In this document: positions 1 through 8,845 of the stretch, in pieces
Layout of the letters: each line of letters starts with the position of its first letter
Numbering within the stretch: position 1 is the first letter of the stretch
Source: Granulosicoccus sp.
Lineage (GTDB): Bacteria; Pseudomonadota; Gammaproteobacteria; Granulosicoccales; Granulosicoccaceae
Assembly (NCBI GenBank): GCA_023301725.1
Contig: JALZUD010000016.1
Span: 59,803-123,802 of the forward strand
Length of the DNA: 64,000 nucleotides
Direction of reading: 5' to 3'
Position numbers and translations under genes: made by a program
The notes under the pieces: model-generated
Database searches by the model: none
What the model was told of the DNA's origin: nothing
The model's input: only the letters and a program-made list of their open reading frames with translations

Positions 1-1376
1 TTTGTCCGAGCATGCACTGTCATATGTGCATCGCAGCGCTTGCAATCAGCTGCTGCACCACAGTCGTTGCATAACAAGGTGGGTGCAAATCCACGCCGAT
101 TGATGAACATCAATACTTGACCGGCATTGTCCAAATGCTCTCGGATGGCATCGATCATTCGATCGCTTAATCCTTCCTTGAGTTTTCGCCGCCGAATATC
201 CATCAGGCCAATCGAAGGTGGTACTGCACCTCCAGCACGTATTGTCAATGGCAGCTCGATAAGCTTGCCTACAGCCACATTTTTAAGACTCTCGAGTGAT
301 GGTGTTGCACTGCCCAGCACTACTGGGCAATGCTGCGCATTGGCTCGCATTAACGCAAGATCACGCGCGTGGTAGCGGAATCCGTCTTGTTGCTTGAACG
401 AGCCATCGTGCTCTTCATCGACGATGACAAGTCCAAGCCTTGGCATGGGAGCCAGAATAGAGGAACGAGTACCGATAACAACATCAGCATACCCTTGGGC
501 CGCGCATAACCAGTTCTGCAAACGTTCGGTATTGTTCAACCCCGAATGCAAGCACACCAGACAGCCATCAATGCGTTGTTCGAAACGGCTCATGAGTTGT
601 GGCGTGAGCGAAATTTCTGGCACTAGAACAAGCACCTGCAGGCCCATGCTTTGCGCTTTAGCTATGCAACGTAGGTAGACCTCAGTTTTGCCGCTACCGG
701 TCACCCCATTAAGCAGGAATCGCTTTGCCGTTTTTTGGTCAAGTGATTCAATCACTTGCTCCACTGCAGCACGCTGCTCCTCTGACAACGAGGGCGCAGA
801 ACCCCGCGCCTTGTTGTCGGGAATCTTCAACGCAGTCTCCACCTCCACCCAGCCTTTATCAATCAGACCAGCTATGGAACTCCGCCAGCGAGGACTGATG
901 CGTGCCAGTGAGTCCGCGCCCGCCAACTTGCCGGACAAATTTTCAAGGTAGTGAGCAAGCCCTTTTTGAACATGTGCACGATTGAGTGCGTCTGGCAACG
1001 GATTCGGACCTGTCCAGCGGTAAAACTCTCGCTCGCTTATCGTTGCTGCTTGTCCCTTTCTGAGCAGAGCGGGCAACGATGATGAGAGCACTTCACCCAA
1101 AGGGTAGTGGTAATAACGACTGGCCCAGCACAACAATTCCATCAGGTCTGTCGCGATCACAGGTTCCGTGTCGTACACCTGGCCTACCGGTCGCAGCTTA
1201 TTCTCGGGTACATCAGATGACTCAATGGCACCGAGCACTATACCCACCACTTTTCGGGGCCCAAAGGGCACGCCCACTCTCACGCCGCGCGTGATGGGCA
1301 AGCTACTATTCCAGCGATAATCAAACACTCGGTAGAGTGGAGTGGGGATTGCCACTTGAACCAGAGACGTCACCAT
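1..1376 (-). CDS. priA: Primosomal protein N' (replication restart helicase), 3' end cut off by window
   Basis: PriA is a 3'-5' superfamily 2 DNA helicase that reloads the replisome at collapsed forks. The minus-strand frame starts at an ATG at 1374-1376 and stays open to the window edge, giving about 458 codons. Visible landmarks in order are an N-terminal DNA-binding region beginning MVTSLVQVAIPTPLYRVFDY, the Walker A stretch LNGVTGSGKTEVY, the DEEH box in VIVDEEHDGSFKQQ, a GSATPSLES motif, and FINRRGFAPTLLCNDCG. The last opens the CxxC zinc-binding region (CNDC, then CKRC) just before the cut. The remaining C-terminal helicase part lies outside the window. No frameshift is seen. The short plus-strand frames in this stretch are antisense shadows. 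Confidence 0.95.
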   Translation of the reverse strand, partial: MVTSLVQVAIPTPLYRVFDYRWNSSLPITRGVRVGVPFGPRKVVGIVLGAIESSDVPENKLRPVGQVYDTEPVIATDLMELLCWASRYYHYPLGEVLSSSLPALLRKGQAATISEREFYRWTGPNPLPDALNRAHVQKGLAHYLENLSGKLAGADSLARISPRWRSSIAGLIDKGWVEVETALKIPDNKARGSAPSLSEEQRAAVEQVIESLDQKTAKRFLLNGVTGSGKTEVYLRCIAKAQSMGLQVLVLVPEISLTPQLMSRFEQRIDGCLVCLHSGLNNTERLQNWLCAAQGYADVVIGTRSSILAPMPRLGLVIVDEEHDGSFKQQDGFRYHARDLALMRANAQHCPVVLGSATPSLESLKNVAVGKLIELPLTIRAGGAVPPSIGLMDIRRRKLKEGLSDRMIDAIREHLDNAGQVLMFINRRGFAPTLLCNDCGAAADCKRCDAHMTVHART

Positions 1377-1478
1377 AGGTTTAGCCTTTTGCAACGCGCA
1401 TTATGTTGCTTGCTCATCTATGCACAATATTGACGCACATCAGCAGAAAGTTCCAAAATCGCGTCAAAAAAAAGCATG

Positions 1479-1513
1479 TTATCAACAAAATCTGTGGATA
1501 AGTATGTGGACAA
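1479..1513. promoter_or_regulatory. Cluster of DnaA-box-like sites upstream of priA
   Basis: Three 9-mers sit within 35 nt. TTATCAACA lies at 1479-1487 (one mismatch to the TTATCCACA consensus). TGTGGATAA lies at 1493-1501 (perfect box on the minus strand). TGTGGACAA lies at 1505-1513 (minus-strand TTGTCCACA, one mismatch). The last two are direct repeats with 12-nt periodicity. The cluster lies about 100-140 nt upstream of the priA start. That would fit DnaA control of a replication-restart gene, or a minor DnaA-titration or origin-like site. Binding is inferred from sequence only. Confidence 0.45.
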
Positions 1514-1562
1514 GAACGTCGCATAACGCTGACACTCTGACAACCAAAGGCTCACGTGAGAA

Positions 1563-1579
1563 TGTTCAATCTTTGAACA
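1563..1579. promoter_or_regulatory. Inverted repeat, possible operator
   Basis: TGTTCAA-TCT-TTGAACA is a perfect 7-bp inverted repeat with a 3-nt spacer, next to the AT-rich patch upstream of priA. The geometry suits a dimeric repressor, but I recognise no family consensus. Confidence 0.25.
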
Positions 1580-1835
1580 ATTAGCATATAATAATAATTA
1601 TCAATAGCTTAGAGGGTGTTCGTACAAAACAACACATAGGCCATACATCAAAACCAGCGAGTGTTCAAGCAGAATTCGCTCTTGTGCATAAACTCTGGGC
1701 TAAAAATTTGTCGCTACCAGGCAAAATGCCAAAGTATTGTCTAATTAGGCTTCGCTTATGGCAGGTGGCCTACCTACTTCAGGCCTGTCAAATTCAATCC
1801 TTTAGCGACAGCTTACCTCTTGTGGATTCAATAAG

Positions 1836-1997
1836 TTAGAAGTTTGCATTGGCTTTCGTCACATTACAGTTCTGAGTTACTCCCGACCTGCGGATACTTA
1901 ATTTGGTCGTCATGGCAACTGGATTGTCACGGCCATGCGCGAAATCTTCCAATGTGATGACTTCTTGCGCGGCAGCTGATAACTGACCGTTCGCGAA
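1836..1997 (-). pseudogene. Possible remnant of a coding sequence, no start codon
   Basis: Read on the minus strand, 53 codons between an in-frame TAG (1998-2000) and TAA (1836-1838) look coding-like. The translation contains QEVITLEDFAHGRDNPVAM and ends NVTKANANF. There is no usable start with a ribosome-binding site. It lies downstream of pntB on the same strand, so it may be the 3' remnant of a degraded gene, but a chance open frame of this length is quite possible. Confidence 0.15.
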
Positions 1998-2034
1998 CTA
2001 GAGCACTTGCCTTACATCTGTGTATCGGGAATTT

Positions 2035-3438
2035 TCAGTCCAAACTCTTGATAGACGTAATGAGGTCTTGAACACTGTCTTTAGCATCACCCAACAAGAC
2101 CCGTGTCACCGGTTGTGAGAATAATGAGTTTTCTACACCGGCATAGCCAACTCCATCTCCTCGCTTGAGCACGATGACCCGCTTCGCTTTATCGATATTG
2201 AGGACGGGCATGCCGAACAGCGGCGACTCGGGATCCGTTCCAGCCGCCAGATTGACGATGTCGTTCGCACCCACAACCAGAACGACATCTACATCGGAGA
2301 ATTCAGCATTAATCTCTCCAAGATCTCGAATTTTTTCGTAAGGCACGCCAGCTTCAGCCAACAGCACGTTCATGTGCCCGGGCATCCGGCCTGCCACTGG
2401 ATGTATCGCAAAGCCGGTCTGCACACCACGCTCATCCAATAGCTGTGTGAGTTCCCGAAGTTTATGCTGAGCCTGAGCCGTTGCCATGCCATAACCGGGA
2501 ACGATTTCAACTCGTCTGGCGTACGCCATACCCACTGCTGCATCGCGAGCGTCAATGGTATTGATGTGATCGGTGCTCGACTGTGATGCCACAAAACTTG
2601 AAGACAGACCAAACCCGGAGTACATGATTTCGCTCAACCGCCGGTTGACCGAACGTGCCATGAGCCGTGTGAGCAAGGAACCCGCTGCGAACACGAGAGT
2701 ACCTGCAACGATCATGGCCGGGTTTTCAATAATGAATCCATCGAAAGCCACTGCCAGTCCCGTCAGAGCGTTGTAGAACGACACTAGCACTGGCATATCT
2801 GCAGCCGAAGTTGGCATCGTGATCATGATGCCAAAGCTCATGGCCAGCATGACAAATACCGCCAAAAGCCCGGGGTGGGCTGTGGCGGACGTGGCCATGA
2901 TAAGACCCAGCAGCAGGACAAACGCCCCGTTAGCCAGATACACCACCTGCTTTTTAGCAAAGCCATCATGCTTGGTGAACTTGCCATGCAACCGTAAAAA
3001 TGCCAGTAATGAGCCGGCAAATGCAACACAACCGATCGCCACCCCTAGAACCGCCAAAGATTTTATCGCCGAGGTATGCTCGGATGCATGCAACAGGACA
3101 AGTGTTGCAACACAAGCCGCAGCCAAGCCTCCAAGACTGTTGTACAAAGCAATCATTTGCGGCGTGTTGCTCATATCTACCCGCCGTGCATGTGCCACTG
3201 ACAACACACCACCGGAGATCACCGCAATGGCCATCAACATGAAGTTTGAATTCATCGCTGGGTGAAAAAGCATGGACGAAATGACTAAGACCATGCCGAT
3301 ACCTGCGAGCCAGATGCCACCACGCGCCTTCGCCGGGATACTCAATTTACGCAAACCGGTAACAAACAAAACCGTAGCCACAAACCAGACTAGCTGAATG
3401 GGAATCGCAACTGAAGGTACTGTGACAAGTTCCGACAT
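2035..3438 (-). CDS. pntB: NAD(P) transhydrogenase subunit beta
   Basis: This membrane subunit of the proton-translocating transhydrogenase couples proton entry to hydride transfer from NADH to NADP+. The 467 aa match the family length. Residues 1-270 hold about eight to nine hydrophobic segments. The C-terminal NADP-binding domain (about 300-467) shows VPGYGMATAQAQ, HPVAGRMPGHMNVLLAEA, VVLVVGANDIVNLAA and the RGDGVGYAGVEN loop, all diagnostic of PntB. It follows pntAb with a 3-nt gap as the last gene of the pntAa-pntAb-pntB operon. The enzyme is a main source of NADPH. Confidence 0.97.
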   Translation of the reverse strand: MSELVTVPSVAIPIQLVWFVATVLFVTGLRKLSIPAKARGGIWLAGIGMVLVISSMLFHPAMNSNFMLMAIAVISGGVLSVAHARRVDMSNTPQMIALYNSLGGLAAACVATLVLLHASEHTSAIKSLAVLGVAIGCVAFAGSLLAFLRLHGKFTKHDGFAKKQVVYLANGAFVLLLGLIMATSATAHPGLLAVFVMLAMSFGIMITMPTSAADMPVLVSFYNALTGLAVAFDGFIIENPAMIVAGTLVFAAGSLLTRLMARSVNRRLSEIMYSGFGLSSSFVASQSSTDHINTIDARDAAVGMAYARRVEIVPGYGMATAQAQHKLRELTQLLDERGVQTGFAIHPVAGRMPGHMNVLLAEAGVPYEKIRDLGEINAEFSDVDVVLVVGANDIVNLAAGTDPESPLFGMPVLNIDKAKRVIVLKRGDGVGYAGVENSLFSQPVTRVLLGDAKDSVQDLITSIKSLD

Positions 3439-3441
3439 AGT

Positions 3442-3864
3442 CTATTCGACACCCTTACCAGCGACAGTCACTACACTCTTTTCCTCGTCAGCTGAAGGTA
3501 CATCGATGCCAACATCTTCCTTGCCGGGGGCTGTGTCTTTCTTAATGTTCTTACCTGCCTCGGATAACAAAAAGGCAGAATTACGAAACCCTTTTTCATC
3601 AAATATTTTAAGTATTCGATCAGTGACAACAAAACCACCAAACACATTGGCCGACGCTGCCATGACGGCCACAAATCCGATGGTCAGTTCAACAGTTCCA
3701 TCAGCTGCTGATAACGCAAGCATGGCCCCTGCGAGCACAATACCATGTATGAAGTTTGAACCCGACATCATGGGCGTATGCAACAGCGAAGGTATGCGCC
3801 TAATCAGGACATAGCCTGCTACTGCTGCAAGAAGCACCAGATAAAGTGCGTCAACAATACTCAT
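3442..3864 (-). CDS. pntAb: NAD(P) transhydrogenase alpha subunit, membrane part (PntAb)
   Basis: This 140-aa protein corresponds to the membrane-spanning C-terminal part of E. coli PntA, encoded separately here as in Rhodospirillum rubrum. Hydrophobic segments lie at about 5-22, 35-55 and 60-85, with the conserved stretch SGSNFIHGIVLAGAML and FGGFVVTDRILKIF. The C-terminal tail (about 100-140) is charged and less conserved. Its ATG overlaps the pntAa stop as ATGA, indicating translational coupling. Confidence 0.93.
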   Translation of the reverse strand: MSIVDALYLVLLAAVAGYVLIRRIPSLLHTPMMSGSNFIHGIVLAGAMLALSAADGTVELTIGFVAVMAASANVFGGFVVTDRILKIFDEKGFRNSAFLLSEAGKNIKKDTAPGKEDVGIDVPSADEEKSVVTVAGKGVE

Positions 3865-5576
3865 TTATCACGCTCCTGCATCAATGCGCTCGCCTGCGCT
3901 GGCCAAGCCTGTTTCTCCACTTCATCTTCCAATTCGAGTTGCACCGCAAGCTTCTCGACGCCTTGTGCATCTAAAGATGCAATGTCTTCAAAATTATTGA
4001 AGCCGAACGCGTACAAGCGCTCTTGCAAAGCGGGTCCCACTCCATCTATCAGTGTTAAATCATCAACAGTGGCCTTGTCCTCACTGGGCATCTGTTCACC
4101 CCCGTCCTCAGCTAAAACACCATCCGTTGCTGAAACAGGCCCTTGCGGTTCAGCCTCCAGAGCACTGTCGCTTTGTAACGAGTCAGTAGTTACCAGCGAT
4201 TCATCGAGGTTGGGGCCCGGACCCACGGCTTCAGGTAGTTCCTGAGTGTCGTCTTGAAGCACCGCACTAACGCGATTCTCGTTGGTCGATTCGTCAAGGA
4301 TGTCTGACAAATCCTCAGGCTCTTCTAACCAGTCAATGCTGCTGTCGTCAGGTTTTTCGATTGAACGCAAGGTGATCTTGCTCTCAGCATCCTTAGGGGC
4401 TGCACCAGATTGCAGGGCGCCCGTCTGCGCCATGCCGCCGAAAGGGGTGTGTACATACTCCAGCAAATCAGCTGTGGGAGCGTGATTGATCTGTTTTGCA
4501 TGGCAAATAATGCAGCGTCTTATAATGTCATCCTCGTTATCCAGGACAACAGCATTGTCGCGAACAATCAATTCCAGCATGCCGTGCACATTGCGCGAAT
4601 ACATCTCGCTTGCATTCACCGCCCCATGACTTGGCAGGTTCAACGGCCCCACAATTAACGTGTCGTTATGATGGTAATGCTCACCAGCGCGTGTCAGCTC
4701 ACAATTACCACCGGACCCGGCAGCCACATCGACGATGACTGATTCTGGCAGCATGCCGTTCACCATATCTTCCGTGATGATGCGAGGCGCCCGACGCCCG
4801 GGAATGGAAGCCGCACAAATAACCACGTGGGCTCGGGCCATGTGATCAGCCAGCACATCATGTTGTTTCTGCCTTTCGTCTTTACGCAGAGACCTTGCAA
4901 ACCCGCCAGCACCTTCGACTTCGACACCAGTATCCACCATGCGTGCACCCAAAGACTCTATTTGCTCTTTGGCAGCGCGCCGTACGTCGTAGGCCTCAAC
5001 TTGTGCCCCAAGGCGCCTAGCAGTGGCAATAGCCTGTAAACCTGCCACGCCGGCACCAATCACCAACACACGCGCCGGCCGTATGGTGCCGGCAGCGGTA
5101 GTTAGCATGGGAAACAATCGAGGCGATAGTTCGGCGGCAAGCAGAGCGGCCTTATAGCCTGCGACAGTTGCCTGCGAAGACAAAGCATCCATCGGTTGGG
5201 CACGCGTGGTTCTGGGCATGTGATCCATGGCAAGAACAGTGATATCCGCGCGTCTGAGATGTTCCACTTCCTGCAAGTGCTGGAATGCCGACATAATGCA
5301 AATCAACACCGAACCCGGTTTCAGGTGGGTGATTTCCTCTAGGGTGGGACAGACGACTTTGGCGACAATATCTGCGTCGCGGACTACGTCTGCAAAGCTA
5401 TTGCAAACGTCGACATCTTGATAATGGTCGTCATGAAAGCTCGCAAAATGTCCACAATCGGCTTCGATGCGCACTTTGATACCCGCCTGTGCCAATCGCT
5501 CGACTCGCGACGGATCTAAGGCTACGCGTCTTTCACCGGGGCGCCGCTCGCGCGGTAAGGCAATGATAAGAGACAA
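3861..5576 (-). CDS. pntAa: NAD(P) transhydrogenase alpha subunit part 1 with a fused helix-hairpin-helix tail
   Basis: This is the soluble NAD(H)-binding subunit. Residues 1-390 are the alanine dehydrogenase/PntA-type domain: PRERRPGERRVALDP at the N-terminus, the Rossmann motif GAGVAGLQAIATARRLGA, YDVRRAAKEQ and VAAGSGGNCE. The protein is 571 aa, well beyond the roughly 380 of split alpha-1 subunits. A Glu/Asp/Ser-rich linker (about 400-505) is followed by a 65-residue module starting DLTLIDGVGPALQERLYAFG that looks like the HhH domain appended to some NuoE and other proteins. The start is a TTG (5574-5576): an in-frame stop lies two codons upstream and GAGG is well placed. A later internal start would remove the conserved N-terminus. 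Confidence 0.93.
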   Translation of the reverse strand: MSLIIALPRERRPGERRVALDPSRVERLAQAGIKVRIEADCGHFASFHDDHYQDVDVCNSFADVVRDADIVAKVVCPTLEEITHLKPGSVLICIMSAFQHLQEVEHLRRADITVLAMDHMPRTTRAQPMDALSSQATVAGYKAALLAAELSPRLFPMLTTAAGTIRPARVLVIGAGVAGLQAIATARRLGAQVEAYDVRRAAKEQIESLGARMVDTGVEVEGAGGFARSLRKDERQKQHDVLADHMARAHVVICAASIPGRRAPRIITEDMVNGMLPESVIVDVAAGSGGNCELTRAGEHYHHNDTLIVGPLNLPSHGAVNASEMYSRNVHGMLELIVRDNAVVLDNEDDIIRRCIICHAKQINHAPTADLLEYVHTPFGGMAQTGALQSGAAPKDAESKITLRSIEKPDDSSIDWLEEPEDLSDILDESTNENRVSAVLQDDTQELPEAVGPGPNLDESLVTTDSLQSDSALEAEPQGPVSATDGVLAEDGGEQMPSEDKATVDDLTLIDGVGPALQERLYAFGFNNFEDIASLDAQGVEKLAVQLELEDEVEKQAWPAQASALMQERDK

Positions 5577-5806
5577 GGCTTACCTCTGGAAACAAGGAGA
5601 CTTAACAAGTGTCCGGTATAATAACGCAATCTCGATCACGAACTGAGGCTTTCTAGCCACCAAAGTTGACCAAGCCTCATTCCAAACCCGAATCTATCCG
5701 TGGCTTTTTAGAGTCACACTCTTAAAGCGCTAGCCCTCTTGTTACGGCATTCGCACCGCTAAGCGACTCTCTACGTATAAACCAGTACCTAGCCTCGAAA
5801 AAACAC
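5577..5806. other. Divergent intergenic region pnt / hemH
   Basis: The two operons diverge here. A perfect TATAAT hexamer lies at 5617-5622 (plus strand), but no -35 hexamer sits at a normal distance on either strand, so I do not assign it to a gene. GAGG for the pntAa TTG start lies at about 5583-5586. Nothing else is recognised. Confidence 0.4.
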
Positions 5807-6931
5807 ATGAAATACATTGGCACACCTAATTTTGAACACGGCACAACTGAAAAATTGGGTGTATTGGTTGTCAATCTGGGCACCCCTGAAGCACCTGAAA
5901 CACGCGCTGTACGCCGCTATCTAGCCGAATTCCTCAGCGATCCTCGTATTATCGAACTGCCTCGCTGGCTCTGGAATATCCTACTGCACGGCATCCTTTT
6001 GAGATTCAGACCGTCGCGCAGCGCTAAGGCCTACAGGGAAGTCTGGTCCGATGAAACAGGCTCACCTTTGCTGAGCATTTCTCGCCAACAAGAGAGCGCC
6101 CTGCGCAAAGAACTCACAGAGCGATTCGGCGATCAGGTACGTGTGGTTTTGGGCATGCGTTACGGCGAACCCTCCATAAATTCCGCCATTGCTGAGCTTG
6201 CATCTGCCAACGTACGGCGCATGATTGTGCTTCCCATGTACCCGCAGTACTCCGGCACTACCACTGCCTCTGTATTTGATGCTGTTACAAACCGCATGCA
6301 GGAAACCCGCTGGATTCCAGAGCTCCGGTTTATCAACCAGTTCTGTGACCACAAGGCATTCGTTCAATCTCTGGCCGCCAGTGTGCGCGACAGCTGGGAT
6401 GCCAATGGGCGGGGAGATCTTCTGGTTACCTCGTATCACGGCATTCCCAAACGTTACCTGACCAACGGCGACCCCTACCACTGCCTGTGCCACAAAACAT
6501 CCAGACTGCTGGGCGAAGAGCTTGGTATTGCAGCAGACAAGATTCTCGTTGTTTTCCAATCACGCGTTGGCCGAGAAGAGTGGCTTCGACCGTATTGCGA
6601 TGAGACTATGAAAACCCTGCCGCAAGAGGGCGTCAAGAGCATAGACGTTCTATGCCCGGCATTTGCCGCTGATTGCCTCGAAACCATAGAAGAAATAAGC
6701 GGAGAGAACCGAGAATATTTTGAGGAGCACGGTGGTGAGCGATTTCAGTACATTCCGTGCTTAAACGATCGACCCGACTTTGTCAGCTTTCTGGGCGATC
6801 TTGTTGTGCAACATGCGCAGGGCTGGCCAGAAACTGACGCTGCTCTCGATCAACACCAGGTGAATGCTGAACTGCAAACATCAAAGCAATTAGCAGATAC
6901 ATTGAAAGCAAAAATTCCGGCTAATGCGTAG
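5807..6931 (+). CDS. hemH: Ferrochelatase
   Basis: Ferrochelatase inserts Fe2+ into protoporphyrin IX, the last step of haem synthesis. The N-terminal signature VVNLGTPEAPETRAVRRYL, the strand LPMYPQYSGTTTASV, the catalytic-His segment SYHGIPKRYLTNGDPY and the CLNDRPDF stretch near the C-terminus identify it. At 374 aa it is slightly long because of about 30 extra C-terminal residues. It stands alone on the plus strand between two minus-strand operons. Haem demand in this genome is consistent with the cytochrome c4 gene further along. Confidence 0.97.
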   Translation: MKYIGTPNFEHGTTEKLGVLVVNLGTPEAPETRAVRRYLAEFLSDPRIIELPRWLWNILLHGILLRFRPSRSAKAYREVWSDETGSPLLSISRQQESALRKELTERFGDQVRVVLGMRYGEPSINSAIAELASANVRRMIVLPMYPQYSGTTTASVFDAVTNRMQETRWIPELRFINQFCDHKAFVQSLAASVRDSWDANGRGDLLVTSYHGIPKRYLTNGDPYHCLCHKTSRLLGEELGIAADKILVVFQSRVGREEWLRPYCDETMKTLPQEGVKSIDVLCPAFAADCLETIEEISGENREYFEEHGGERFQYIPCLNDRPDFVSFLGDLVVQHAQGWPETDAALDQHQVNAELQTSKQLADTLKAKIPANA

Positions 6932-6948
6932 CTCCGCTCAGAGCGGAG
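6932..6948. terminator. Hairpin after hemH, possible bidirectional terminator
   Basis: CTCCGC-TCAGA-GCGGAG is a perfect 6-bp GC-rich stem (extendable as a palindrome) starting one base after the hemH TAG. It is followed by TCCTTTA, a weak U-run. It lies between convergent hemH and the receiver-GGDEF-EAL gene. An 11-nt direct repeat (CTGACCACTAG, about 7010-7031) precedes the opposing stop codon. Confidence 0.5.
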
Positions 6949-7027
6949 TCCTTTATCAGTAACTCGCAGCAATGCATGCTCAGGGCGAATGGACGCTAAG
7001 CACACTCAGCTGACCACTAGCTGACCA

Positions 7028-8845
7028 CTAGGCGGCCAATTGCTGCATGTTCTCCACCACCAGCTTCTCAAATTGTGCAGCAACAAGGGGTTTACTCATG
7101 TAATACCCTTGATACTCCATTCGAGGCAAAGTTCGAATGTAGGCAAGCTGAATTTCAGTCTCTACCCCTTCTGCAACAACTGTAAGCCCCAAGTCGTTAG
7201 CTAGCATGACCACAGCCTTAACGATAGGAGAACCTGCTTCGAGTGATTCAATTTGCATAATAAATGAGCGATCAATTTTCAACTGATCAACGCTGAACCG
7301 ATGCAAATAGCTAAGTGAGGAATACCCAGTCCCAAAGTCATCAATGGAAATTGAAATGCCCAGCTCACGAAGCGATGCTAACTTGGCAATGCTGGCCTCC
7401 ACATCGTCCATGATCATATTCTCGGTGAGTTCAAGCGTCAGAGCACGGCTTGGCAGCCCACTGCTCTCTAGCGCTGCAAGCACCAGATCAGTAAAACGAT
7501 CTTCAGCCAACTGAGCTATCGATACATTCACTGCAATCTTAAAATGAGGGGCTACGGTGCGCCGGAGATCGGCAGCCTTATGGCAAGCTTGCTCAAGAAC
7601 CCATTGCCCGATTGGCATAATCATATTTGTCGCTTCAGCCACAGGAATAAATTCAACCGGCGACAACTCGCCTAGCTTTGCATCTCGCCAACGTAGCAGC
7701 GCCTCAGCGCCAGTAATTAAACCGCTTTGCACATCAACTTTGGGCTGATAAGTAAGGTAAAGAGCATTATCTTCAATCGCAGTTCTCAGGCCGTTTTCGA
7801 TATCTAGTAGGCGTCGAGCCCCATCAGTCATGTCAGCAGTAAAAAACGTACAAGGAGAACCTGAGTTCTGATCATGATTCTTCATGGCAGTCTCGGCGTG
7901 ATTGATTAACGCCTCAATTGTCACTGTCGATTTATCAAAATAAGAAGCACCAATCCCTACATTAATGTAAACGTCACTAGACTCGATCGCAAAGGGTTGT
8001 TCAAGAGACTTTACCAACTGAGTAAGTTGTTCCTGCAATAGCGACATAGCACTGATGGTATTTAACATGTCCACAAATACCCCAAAGCGATCTCCGCCTA
8101 AGCGCACAAGCAATGCGGGATCACCGGAGCATCGCTCCTCAGATTCAGATTGAGGCCTTTTCATGTCGTCATTGGCAAACGCCAAACGCAAGCGTTGACT
8201 GAATGCCCATAACACGTCGTCGCCGCGAGCAGAACCATAACTATCGTTAATGGTCTTGAACCGATGAATATTAATCAACACCAGAGCATGCGAGTCAGCG
8301 CCTAGTGTTTTATTAGCTAAATTTCGCTCCATATAGTCCGCCAGCGATAGCCGATTAGGCAAATCTGTCAGAGTATCAACGTGCATGATTCTCTGCTCAT
8401 ACGATCTCGCCACTAGCGTATTACGCATTCGCAAAGCCAGTTCACTGGCATGTACAGGCTTAGGTAGAAAATCGTTTGCACCACACTGCAAAGCCTTGAA
8501 CTTGATGTCTTCACTGTTGGATGAAGTCAAAACAATTACTGGCAACCGTTTGAGCTCTTCGTCTGCACGGATTTGTTCAAGAATTTCCAGGCCTGACACC
8601 TCAGGCATATTCAAATCCAGCAAGAGCACATTGGGCTTTTCTGCGCGCAACACACTCATTGCAATAGTAGAATCACTGACCGAGACGAAGCGCTCGTAAC
8701 CCTCTACGTTTAGATGAAGCTGCAAGACACGCATGTTGATCGGTTCATCATCAACCATCATGATCTTGGCGCTGCGCATCAAGCCCAGCATCTCATCATC
8801 AAGCTCGAAGCCTTGATCGGTAGCGTCTGTGATTACAGCGTTCAT
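7028..8845 (-). CDS. Response regulator with GGDEF and EAL domains
   Basis: The domains are a receiver (about 27-145, phospho-acceptor Asp77 in LLLDLNMP), GGDEF (about 165-335) and EAL (about 355-600). The GGDEF signature is altered to GGDRF, with R for the catalytic Glu, so cyclase activity is unlikely. The EAL half keeps the key residues: EALLRW, ELTENMIMDD, IDDFGTGYSS, LKIDRSF and VVAEGVE. This suggests a phosphorylation-controlled c-di-GMP phosphodiesterase. Its ATG overlaps the upstream kinase stop as ATGA, so the kinase is the obvious phosphodonor. No N-terminal signal or membrane segment is seen; the protein is cytosolic. Confidence 0.93.
   Translation of the reverse strand: MNAVITDATDQGFELDDEMLGLMRSAKIMMVDDEPINMRVLQLHLNVEGYERFVSVSDSTIAMSVLRAEKPNVLLLDLNMPEVSGLEILEQIRADEELKRLPVIVLTSSNSEDIKFKALQCGANDFLPKPVHASELALRMRNTLVARSYEQRIMHVDTLTDLPNRLSLADYMERNLANKTLGADSHALVLINIHRFKTINDSYGSARGDDVLWAFSQRLRLAFANDDMKRPQSESEERCSGDPALLVRLGGDRFGVFVDMLNTISAMSLLQEQLTQLVKSLEQPFAIESSDVYINVGIGASYFDKSTVTIEALINHAETAMKNHDQNSGSPCTFFTADMTDGARRLLDIENGLRTAIEDNALYLTYQPKVDVQSGLITGAEALLRWRDAKLGELSPVEFIPVAEATNMIMPIGQWVLEQACHKAADLRRTVAPHFKIAVNVSIAQLAEDRFTDLVLAALESSGLPSRALTLELTENMIMDDVEASIAKLASLRELGISISIDDFGTGYSSLSYLHRFSVDQLKIDRSFIMQIESLEAGSPIVKAVVMLANDLGLTVVAEGVETEIQLAYIRTLPRMEYQGYYMSKPLVAAQFEKLVVENMQQLAA

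Larger units (their letters stand above)
1377..2034. other. Intergenic region between pntB and priA
   Basis: This 658-nt gap holds the priA promoter region and the end of the pnt transcript. I see a cluster of DnaA-box-like 9-mers at 1479-1513, a 10-nt palindrome at 1551-1560, a 7+3+7 inverted repeat at 1563-1579, a strongly AT-rich patch at about 1583-1605, and a coding-like fragment without a start at 1836-1997 (minus). No complete gene, RNA gene or clear sigma-70 promoter pair is visible. Confidence 0.6.

Noticed and set aside
127..1294. Four plus-strand open frames over the left edge
   Set aside because: They are antisense to a continuous, motif-complete priA frame on the minus strand.
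1377..1620. Full chromosomal replication origin
   Set aside because: Only three DnaA-like boxes and no typical oriC neighbours (dnaA, dnaN, mnmG, parAB); downgraded to a DnaA-box cluster.
1585..1840. Plus-strand open stretch in the pntB-priA gap
   Set aside because: No usable start codon or Shine-Dalgarno and no recognisable motif; looks like chance.
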